NCBI GenBank assembly: GCA_013141315.1
Contig: JABFRF010000043.1
Coordinates: 1-33,065, forward strand
From: Gallionella sp.
Lineage (GTDB): Bacteria; Pseudomonadota; Gammaproteobacteria; Burkholderiales; Gallionellaceae
Reading direction: 5' to 3'
Length of the DNA stretch: 33,065 nt
This document shows positions 16,808 to 23,354 of this stretch, piece by piece. Position 1 is the first letter of the stretch. Each line of letters starts with the position of its first letter. The notes under the pieces were generated by a model, which worked only from the letters and a program-made list of their open reading frames with translations, had not been told where the DNA came from and ran no database searches. The translations under genes and the position numbers were made by a program.

Positions 16808-17662
16808 CTACACTGCAGTTTCACGAACACGTTCTAGATACATCACTGAAGGATATGAACGCAACTCTTCAAGAATGCGATACCCACGTAATTTGTTATC
16901 CTGCTCACCACGATCCTTGGCTTGCTCAAACTCTGCAATTTCAACATGCTGCGCTTTCCATTGCTTGAATACCTTGGAATCAGCATCAACCAGATTTCCA
17001 AAAGAAATTGCGCCTGGAGGGCATGCTTGTTGACAAGCAGTTTGCACTTCGCCGTCATGCACAATGCGACCTTCATTCTTTGCTGTGTTCTTGGCTGATG
17101 TTAAACGTTGCACACAGAATGTGCATTTCTCCATCACGCCTTTACCACGCACCGTGACATCAGGATTTAACTGCTGGCTCATCTCAGCGGGCCAGACGTT
17201 ATCCGTGGTGGGATAATCATACCAATTGAAATAACGCACTTTGAATGGGCAGTTGGCCGAGCAGTACCTTGAGCCCACACAGCGATTGTATATCTGAGAA
17301 TTCAAACCATCCGGCGTGTGATTGGTCGCACCGACCGGGCAAACTGTTTCGCATGGCGCTGCTTCACACTGCTGACACATCATCGGCAAGAATTGAGCGC
17401 CTTGGTCTGGGAAATCACGACCATCCTCATCCCAATAACGTTCAATACGCATCCAATGCATTGATTGACCGTGCAAAAATTTCTCTTTACCTACAACGGG
17501 CAGGTTATTTTCTGCATAGCAAGCAACACTACAAGCATTGCATCCCGTACAAGCATCCAAATCTATGCTCATTGCCCATTTATAGGGATCATGAGGCACA
17601 TCGTCCACAGGATGAGTATGACGAAACTCAGCCCAGTTCTCTAATAGATTACTTACTGACAT
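16808..17662 (-). CDS. actB2: Alternative complex III iron-sulfur subunit ActB2 (separate from ActB1)
   Basis: This 284-aa protein corresponds to the ferredoxin-like domain that forms the C-terminal part of ActB in Rhodothermus-type ACIII. Four cysteine clusters are visible: CTGCNACSVACYAE, CQQCEAAPCETVCPVGA, CVGSRYCSANCPFK and CTFCVQRL with a later CQQACPPGA. In the third cluster one cysteine position is taken by Ser-Arg, which fits the single [3Fe-4S] cluster known for ACIII; the others should be [4Fe-4S]. AAGGAGG, encoded in the last codons of actB1, serves the ATG at 17662. The gene is 3 nt from actB1. Confidence 0.92.
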   Translation of the reverse strand: MSVSNLLENWAEFRHTHPVDDVPHDPYKWAMSIDLDACTGCNACSVACYAENNLPVVGKEKFLHGQSMHWMRIERYWDEDGRDFPDQGAQFLPMMCQQCEAAPCETVCPVGATNHTPDGLNSQIYNRCVGSRYCSANCPFKVRYFNWYDYPTTDNVWPAEMSQQLNPDVTVRGKGVMEKCTFCVQRLTSAKNTAKNEGRIVHDGEVQTACQQACPPGAISFGNLVDADSKVFKQWKAQHVEIAEFEQAKDRGEQDNKLRGYRILEELRSYPSVMYLERVRETAV

Positions 17663-17665
17663 TAT

Positions 17666-19867
17666 TTAGACCTCCTTCGAAAGATCAACATGGTCGGTAT
17701 TCAGACGTACGGCAATTTTTTTACCCATTTGCTTACCGCCTGCCGCACCTTCATCTTTTACAACAATTACGCGCTGACCGGTTTTGCTAACCTTGACACG
17801 CGTTTCATGCATAGCCAACTCGCCCGTTTCTTTATCAAATACCGCATCCAAAATATGGAATGGATTAACACCGAAACCTTTAGCGTAGCGACCCATCGCC
17901 TCATGGCCGCGACCTAGCGGCACTGAAATCGCATCGGGATGAATACCAGGGAACAGATAAGCTTGCGCTTTGATCGAACCATTCTTGCCAGCCACTTCAA
18001 CAATGTCACCTTCGACAATGCCTAATTCAGCGGCCTTCTTAGGATGAATCTCCACCCACGAATCCCAGACTATCGTAGTCAAAGGATCTGGCGATTCTTG
18101 CAACCATGGCTGGTTGGCATTGCGACCATCTCTAAGGTTGGCATTAACGCTTGGGATTAAATGTAGCGGATATTGCGCATCAGCAACAGGCGCATTGGGC
18201 AATGACAAACTGCCAGCAGAAATACTGCCAGACAAATTAGCCACCGAACCAGCCAATTTAAAGATTCCGTTACTCAACGAAGCATCCCAAAACTCATCAT
18301 CATCCGCACCACTTCCGCCCAATGCATTTTTATTTTGCAATACGGCACCACGCAGGTAAGCGTAATAATCTGTATAGTTTTTATATGACTCTGGATTGCG
18401 CTGCTTCAGCAAAGCTAACAGTATGTCGCCAAAGCCCCGCGTATTCGCGTGCAGGCGCTCCATCAGTGGTTGCTGAATATTGATTTGCGCATCGTCGCCA
18501 GCCATGTACTCAGGAACACTAGTACCCCAATCCTCCAAGGCGGAATCTAACGGCAATACTAAGTCAGCTTGCAAAGCAGTTTCATCCAGATAATGCGCGA
18601 ATGCCACCTTGAAACCTACTTTAGCAAAATGCTCTTGGAACTTCATTGCAGTCGGGGCAGAGAACACCGGGTTAACACCGCAACTAAACATGACCTTGTA
18701 TTTACCTGCATCCAAAGCATCGCTCACATTTGCCAACGCGGCGGTATTGCCAACCACTGGAGACATTTGCGGGAACGGCACACTAACTGGACCTACTACT
18801 GTTTTACCCACGTTACCCAACACTTGATTGAGCAGGTTAATCGCCGCAGCATTTTGTGAGCCATGCGCATAACCTTCAGCCGCACTTCCTGCTAAAACCA
18901 AACTTGGGCTGTGCGACTTCAACAACGCTACTAGCTTGTCGATTTGCTCAACTGACACACCCGTATCTTTGCTAACCCGCGCCCTATCGTAATCTTTAAC
19001 CGCAGCAGCCACATCGCCACTAGCCGTACCTAATGCGTTAACCAAGCCAAGTGCTAAAATTCCTTCCGTGCCGGGACGAACCACCAGCCAACGGTCAGCA
19101 TTAGCGCCCGTCAAAGTCATCTTAGATTCAACTTGCACCAACACACCACGCTGACCATCCGCACCCTTACGGAATTGCCCATATTGTTGCGAAAAGTGCA
19201 CCGGTGAAACCCAGCTACCCAAGAAATCCGCACCAAAAGACAATACCAACTTAGCCTTGCTAATGTTGAAACGTGGCATCGCAACACCATAAGCTTTCTT
19301 ATTGGCAGCGCGCACTACACCTGGCGCGATCGCTTCATAAGCGAAGTGATTTTTGCAGCCAAAGCTTGCCAAATAATTTTCCAGCAACACCTTGGTGTGA
19401 CCACTCATTGCACCCGTCAAAAATGCGATTTCTTCACCGCTTACACCTTGCAACTTTTCAGCAATCAACGCGTAAGCTTTTTCCCAAGTGATCGCTTCGC
19501 CCTTTTCACCGTTACGCAGCAGAGGCTCACGAACTCGGTCAGGATTGTAATGATGTTGCACGCCTGCTTGACCTAAGCCACACAACTTACCGCGATTGAT
19601 TGCGGAAGCTGGATTTCCTTCCAGCTTCAACACACGACCTTCACGCACTCGTCCATTGATACTGCAACCAGCATCACATTGCGCGCAAGTTGAATTGTAA
19701 TAAACGCCAATACTGGGAACCATAAAGTCCGTCGCTTCCACATAGGAAACCACAGTCTCTTTACCATCCTCAACCGAGGTAAATCCGCAGCCAGTCAAAG
19801 CAACTGTTGCACCACCCCAACCCAGCACCTTCAGAAAATCTCGTCGATCAAAACTACTGTCCATCAT
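17666..19867 (-). CDS. actB1: Alternative complex III molybdopterin-family subunit ActB1
   Basis: This 733-aa protein belongs to the molybdopterin oxidoreductase fold and equals the N-terminal part of fused ActB. A twin-arginine signal is present (DRRDFLKVLGWGGATVALTG), so the folded complex faces the periplasm. Cysteines at 61, 64, 68 and 96 (CAQCDAGC and GKLCG) form a site like that of a [4Fe-4S] cluster; in characterised ACIII this domain has no molybdenum cofactor, and whether the cysteines hold a cluster here cannot be told. I chose ATG 19867 (MMDSSFDRRDF), with AAAGGGG about 7 nt upstream; the frame is open to 19936 inside actA. It ends 3 nt before actB2. Confidence 0.9.
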   Translation of the reverse strand: MMDSSFDRRDFLKVLGWGGATVALTGCGFTSVEDGKETVVSYVEATDFMVPSIGVYYNSTCAQCDAGCSINGRVREGRVLKLEGNPASAINRGKLCGLGQAGVQHHYNPDRVREPLLRNGEKGEAITWEKAYALIAEKLQGVSGEEIAFLTGAMSGHTKVLLENYLASFGCKNHFAYEAIAPGVVRAANKKAYGVAMPRFNISKAKLVLSFGADFLGSWVSPVHFSQQYGQFRKGADGQRGVLVQVESKMTLTGANADRWLVVRPGTEGILALGLVNALGTASGDVAAAVKDYDRARVSKDTGVSVEQIDKLVALLKSHSPSLVLAGSAAEGYAHGSQNAAAINLLNQVLGNVGKTVVGPVSVPFPQMSPVVGNTAALANVSDALDAGKYKVMFSCGVNPVFSAPTAMKFQEHFAKVGFKVAFAHYLDETALQADLVLPLDSALEDWGTSVPEYMAGDDAQINIQQPLMERLHANTRGFGDILLALLKQRNPESYKNYTDYYAYLRGAVLQNKNALGGSGADDDEFWDASLSNGIFKLAGSVANLSGSISAGSLSLPNAPVADAQYPLHLIPSVNANLRDGRNANQPWLQESPDPLTTIVWDSWVEIHPKKAAELGIVEGDIVEVAGKNGSIKAQAYLFPGIHPDAISVPLGRGHEAMGRYAKGFGVNPFHILDAVFDKETGELAMHETRVKVSKTGQRVIVVKDEGAAGGKQMGKKIAVRLNTDHVDLSKEV

Positions 19868-19910
19868 TACAAACCCCTTTGCAAAATTCTTGGGAAAATC
19901 TTTGGCTCGA

Positions 19911-20621
19911 TCACTTATGGCATTGCCAGCAATCATTCGGGCCTTTTGCCGTCAACGGCGCAGAGGCATTCACCACCGGCTTTTTGAAGCCATACCAATA
20001 GGCTTGATTGCCGATAGCCGTACCGCCCTCAGCACTCACCAAATGATCCTTCTTGTGGCAATCCACGCAAAACCCCATCGACAATGTTTTGCTGCGACGC
20101 GCAACCGTCATAGTCTTCACATCACCGTGGCAATAGCCGCATGCTTCTTGAACCGGGCGATTTTGCTGGAATACGAAACGCTTGATATGACGCTCATGGT
20201 TAAAGCGCACAAAATCCGGAAGGTCATGTACTTTTTTCCAAGGTATTGGACTCTTGGCAGCTATCTTTCCATCCTTACTACCTTCCCAATATTCGAACAA
20301 TTTTTTGATGCGTGGCGTTTCGCGCACTGACTCGATACTCTGATGGCAACCAATACATTTCTGCAATGGTGGAATACCAGCAACCGCACTGCGGCGCGCA
20401 AAGGTATGGCAGTACATGCAATCGATTTGCATGCCACCCTTTTCAGGATGCTCTTTATTGACATCACCCGCATGCCGAAAGTGAGGGAATTCGATAGGTT
20501 GTTCAACCAAAGGACCTAAACTGTCCTCGGTCATTTTTACAGCTTGAGTTGCGTCTGCGGCGAAGCTGCTGGCGGCGAACAAGCTAATTAACAATATGGA
20601 TAAACGTAGAAAACGGTGCAT
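19911..20621 (-). CDS. actA: Alternative complex III pentaheme cytochrome c ActA
   Basis: ActA is the multiheme cytochrome at the periplasmic face of ACIII. After a signal peptide (MHRFLRLSILLISLFAASSFA) the 236-aa sequence has five CxxCH sites: CMYCH, CIGCH, CGYCH, CVDCH and CWQCH, the last at the very C-terminus. ATG 20621 is chosen because the signal begins there and GGGAG lies 8 nt upstream; an open extension to 20663 adds nothing. First gene of the ACIII operon. Confidence 0.93.
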   Translation of the reverse strand: MHRFLRLSILLISLFAASSFAADATQAVKMTEDSLGPLVEQPIEFPHFRHAGDVNKEHPEKGGMQIDCMYCHTFARRSAVAGIPPLQKCIGCHQSIESVRETPRIKKLFEYWEGSKDGKIAAKSPIPWKKVHDLPDFVRFNHERHIKRFVFQQNRPVQEACGYCHGDVKTMTVARRSKTLSMGFCVDCHKKDHLVSAEGGTAIGNQAYWYGFKKPVVNASAPLTAKGPNDCWQCHK

Positions 20622-20920
20622 CGTAAGGGCTCCCACAACAAACAAATGACCCCAAACTGGCAAACAGCCAGAATGACTGAACGGGTAAATCGGATTATTT
20701 TTGATGCGATGCGTCGAAATTATTATTATTATTCGCTTCTTTTAAAGCCACCAAAATTGAAGCATAGCGTGTCGACACAACCGAATAATGTCTAGTCTGA
20801 AAAATAAAGTCAATACAGATTCGCTCAACTTAGTGCTAGCACTACAAAAAAGTTATATCTCCCACGCAATTACAGCAATTGCTTATATTTAATTCCACGC
20901 CAACACTCCGGTGCCAGCAA
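20622..20920. promoter_or_regulatory. Divergent intergenic region between actA and the 211-aa gene
   Basis: This region should hold the ACIII promoter on the minus strand. Seen in it are a run of five ATT units (20719-20733), a 10-bp palindrome GTGTCGACAC (20770-20779) and a perfect 14-bp palindrome TAGTGCTAGCACTA (20831-20844) that could be a regulator site. I could not fix a -10/-35 pair with confidence for either gene. Confidence 0.4.
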
Positions 20921-21556
20921 ATGAATGAACAACAAGCAGTATTGGATTTCTTCGCCAAAGCAGAAAATTTGCCCTTAGCCTTGGCCGTAGCCGAGCAAGT
21001 TGATAAGCAACGCAAACAACTCAACAACAATTTGTGGTTAGCTTTGCTGCAACGCCTCAACGCCTTATGTAGCGAACATCAGCTACCGTGGCATATCGAA
21101 ATCACCGAAGATAAAAATTCGCCAGATAATCTAGTTGGATTGCATGGAAATTTGCACACCACACAAACACTCTATCTGCGTCCAATGATTGAGCAGCAAA
21201 ACCTCGGCGGGGATTTGCGTATTTATTTTGGCTTAATGTGGAGTACCGCACCCTCACCCGAACAACTCGCATTGCCAGCAATCAGCGAACTAAAAGAAGC
21301 TTTGAAAAAAGCAAATTTCAAAACCAACGAAAGCTTTCTTGGGTGGCAATGGACATCCTTCCACCCACGTCGCAAAGATTTTTTACTGCGCTACTCGGAG
21401 CAGCCAGAAAGCGTACTGGACGAAATAATCAAAATTTTGCAAACCCTACTCGTTGATTTCAACGAGGCTATCGCCCTCGCAAATACAGCTCTACAACACA
21501 CACCACACGGTTTATCTGCCTCATTGAATCAATTACGCAAAGAGCTTCTCGATTAG
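20921..21556 (+). CDS. Unrecognised protein (211 aa)
   Basis: I do not recognise this protein. It starts MNEQQAVLDFFAKAENLPLA and is a soluble, mixed helix and strand chain without signal or membrane segments. A central segment (LYLRPMIEQQNLGGDLRIYF, then GLMWST) and a later WQWTSFHPRRKDFLLRY look like a conserved core, followed by a helical C-terminus. Coding character is good and no other frame is open. I chose ATG 20921 over the upstream in-frame start at 20879, but no strong ribosome-binding site supports either. It opens the accessory region, 68 nt before the MNT gene. Confidence 0.7.
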   Translation: MNEQQAVLDFFAKAENLPLALAVAEQVDKQRKQLNNNLWLALLQRLNALCSEHQLPWHIEITEDKNSPDNLVGLHGNLHTTQTLYLRPMIEQQNLGGDLRIYFGLMWSTAPSPEQLALPAISELKEALKKANFKTNESFLGWQWTSFHPRRKDFLLRYSEQPESVLDEIIKILQTLLVDFNEAIALANTALQHTPHGLSASLNQLRKELLD

Positions 21557-21568
21557 CCGCGTTTGTGA

Positions 21569-21599
21569 TTCGACGTTGCGCGACTTCCACCGCTATAAT
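21569..21599 (+). promoter_or_regulatory. Possible promoter of the mntA-hepT pair
   Basis: A perfect -10 box TATAAT at 21594-21599 stands 25 bases before the MNT start codon. The best -35 is TTCGAC at 21569-21574 with a long 19-base spacer, so the promoter is plausible but weak on paper. Confidence 0.35.
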
Positions 21600-21624
21600 G
21601 CCGCGAACCATCAAGGAGCAAGCC

Positions 21625-21915
21625 ATGCGCCCTTCCATAGCACTACAGCAACACCGCGATGAAATTCGCCGCATCGCACTCAGCCATCGCGTTACCAACA
21701 TACGCGTGTTCGGCTCTGCACTGCATGGCGACGACACCGAAGACAGCGACCTCGACTTGTTAGTTGAACCAACTTCAGAAACTACCTTGATGGACATCGC
21801 CAAGATACAAGTAGAAGTGGCAAAGTTACTCAACCTCAGCGTGGATGTATTAACTCCGAATGCTCTACCCGACAAATTCCGCACCCAAGTAATAAACGAG
21901 GCTGTAGCAGTATGA
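21625..21915 (+). CDS. mntA: MNT-family nucleotidyltransferase antitoxin (MntA-like)
   Basis: This is a minimal nucleotidyltransferase of 96 aa. The catalytic GSx10DxD motif is intact (Gly30-Ser31 and Asp42-Leu-Asp44 in GSALHGDDTEDSDLD). In the MntA-HepT systems such enzymes silence the HEPN RNase toxin by adding AMP groups to a tyrosine near its active site. ATG 21625 is chosen because AAGGAG lies 6 nt before it; the frame is open upstream but without a site. Its stop overlaps the start of the hepT-like pseudogene as ATGA. With the toxin frame broken, this antitoxin may be an orphan. Confidence 0.9.
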   Translation: MRPSIALQQHRDEIRRIALSHRVTNIRVFGSALHGDDTEDSDLDLLVEPTSETTLMDIAKIQVEVAKLLNLSVDVLTPNALPDKFRTQVINEAVAV

Positions 21916-22274
21916 GTAGAGCGGACGTTTTGCGCATCCCAGACTACCTCGAACACATAGTCGAAGGCATTGAACGCATTCACCGCTACGTTTCTGATGT
22001 AAGTGAAATTGATTTTCTTGCAGATGAAAAAACCTAGGATGCCGTGATACGCAATTTTGAAAACATCGGTGAAGCCGCGCACAACATCGAACGCTACCAC
22101 TCGACATTTGCCGAAGCACATCCCAACATCCCCTGGACAGTTGTTTACGCCATGCGCAACCGTATCGCACACGGCTACTTCAAAGTTGATTTAGAAATGA
22201 TTTGGGAAACTATCCACGCCGAATTGCCAGAGTTACATACGCAGATCAAGCAACTGCTCGAAGAGATCAAATAA
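21912..22274 (+). pseudogene. hepT: HepT-like HEPN toxin interrupted by an amber codon
   Basis: The frame from ATG 21912 encodes a complete DUF86/HepT protein of about 120 residues but is broken at codon 42 by TAG (22035-22037). The flanking residues read DEKT-stop-DAVIRNFENIGEAA; relatives normally have Gln there (KTQDAVIRN), so one C-to-T change of CAG explains the break. The remainder is intact, including the RX4HXY active-site motif RNRIAHGY (Arg82, His87, Tyr89), where the tyrosine is the known target of MntA. A GTG 6 nt after the stop (22044) could restart translation of a 76-aa fragment lacking the first helices. A sequencing error or amber suppression cannot be excluded. Confidence 0.85.
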
Positions 22275-22307
22275 CCCGCCGCCGAGCATTGTAAAAAACC
22301 CCAAGCC

Positions 22308-23306
22308 ATGGATCGCCTGCAACGTATCTACAAACTTCATCAGGCAATTTTGTCGCGCCGCCATCCCTTATCCTTAAAGACATTACAAAATGAACTTGAA
22401 TGTTCGCGCGCCACGGTCAATCGCATCATTCAAGAAATGCGCCTGTACTTCAACGCACCAATTGAGTATGACCGCCAGCGCAACGGTTACCACTACGCAC
22501 TGAGCGATGGACAAACCTTCGAGCTACCCGGACTCTGGTTCAGCGAAACCGAACTCTATGCGTTGCTCACTACCCAACAATTGCTCGCACACGTACAACC
22601 CGGCTTGCTCGACACACAACTCAAACCGATCAAAGAACGCATCGAACAAATCCTCGCTGCCAGACACTTGGGCGACGCAAAGCTTTTGTCCGGGCACCCG
22701 AGTGAAGGAATCTCCAAGCGGGTGCGTATCCTGCGCATGACTGGACGCAATGTCGCACTGGAATGCTTTCAAACCGTAGCAGGTGCATTGCTGCAAAGAA
22801 ATGCTCTGCGCATCAGCTACCACGGGCGCGGCAACGACGAAACCAGCCAGAGAGAAATCTCTCCGCAGCGGCTCATCCACTACCGCGACAACTGGTATCT
22901 GGACGCTTACTGCCATACCCGCAACGCCCTGCGCAGCTTCGCCGTCGAACGCATCACCGCCGCCCAAGCATTGCCACAACGTTGCCGCGACGTACCCGAA
23001 AAACAACTTGATGCACATTACACCAGCTCCTACGGCATCTTCGCGGGCAAACCCAAATACACCGCCGTGCTGCGCTTCACCCCGGAGAGGGCGCGCTGGG
23101 TAGCCGATGAACACTGGCATCCTCAGCAACAAAGCCATTGGTTAGAAGGCGGCAGCTATGAACTGCGCATCCCTTATTCCGACCCGCGCGAACTGGTGAT
23201 GGACATACTCAAGCATGGAGCAGAAGTGGAAGTTGTTGAACCTGCCTCGCTGCGCCAGATGTTATTCAAACACTTGCAACAGGCGATACAAAACTATGAA
23301 AAATAA
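22308..23306 (+). CDS. WYL-domain transcriptional regulator (YafY type)
   Basis: This 332-aa regulator has an N-terminal HTH domain (about 1-60: LSLKTLQNELECSRATVNRI), a WYL domain (about 140-225; ISYHGRGNDETSQREISPQR and a DNWYLDAYCH segment) and a C-terminal WCX extension (SYELRIPYSDPRELVMDILK). Such proteins sense ligands, possibly nucleic acid-derived, and often control defence loci. It lies just before cas3 on the same strand, so it probably regulates the CRISPR-Cas operon. The direction of control cannot be told. Confidence 0.88.
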   Translation: MDRLQRIYKLHQAILSRRHPLSLKTLQNELECSRATVNRIIQEMRLYFNAPIEYDRQRNGYHYALSDGQTFELPGLWFSETELYALLTTQQLLAHVQPGLLDTQLKPIKERIEQILAARHLGDAKLLSGHPSEGISKRVRILRMTGRNVALECFQTVAGALLQRNALRISYHGRGNDETSQREISPQRLIHYRDNWYLDAYCHTRNALRSFAVERITAAQALPQRCRDVPEKQLDAHYTSSYGIFAGKPKYTAVLRFTPERARWVADEHWHPQQQSHWLEGGSYELRIPYSDPRELVMDILKHGAEVEVVEPASLRQMLFKHLQQAIQNYEK

Positions 23307-23311
23307 TTTCT

Positions 23312-23347
23312 CAGGCTCGTTAAATGAGCCTGCGCCTAGAGTACTCT
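23312..23347. promoter_or_regulatory. Inverted repeats between the WYL gene and cas3
   Basis: CAGGCTC (23312-23318) and GAGCCTG (23326-23332) form a perfect 7-bp inverted repeat with a 7-nt loop, and AGAGTACTCT (23338-23347) is a perfect 10-bp palindrome ending 7 bases before the cas3 start. They could be a WYL regulator site or an attenuator. No T run follows the first stem, so it is not an intrinsic terminator. Confidence 0.4.
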
Positions 23348-23354
23348 TACTTAC

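Noticed and set aside
17666-19867. Formate dehydrogenase or other true molybdoenzyme
   Set aside because: The gene lies in a complete ACIII order next to ActB2 and ActC and has no Cys or Sec ligand motif that I could see for molybdenum; ActB1 is the better explanation.
20719-20733. Phase-variable (ATT)5 repeat in the ACIII promoter
   Set aside because: Five units are too few to argue for slippage control, and no promoter boxes could be placed around it.
23312-23332. Intrinsic terminator between the WYL gene and cas3
   Set aside because: The stem is only 7 bp and no T run follows on either strand.
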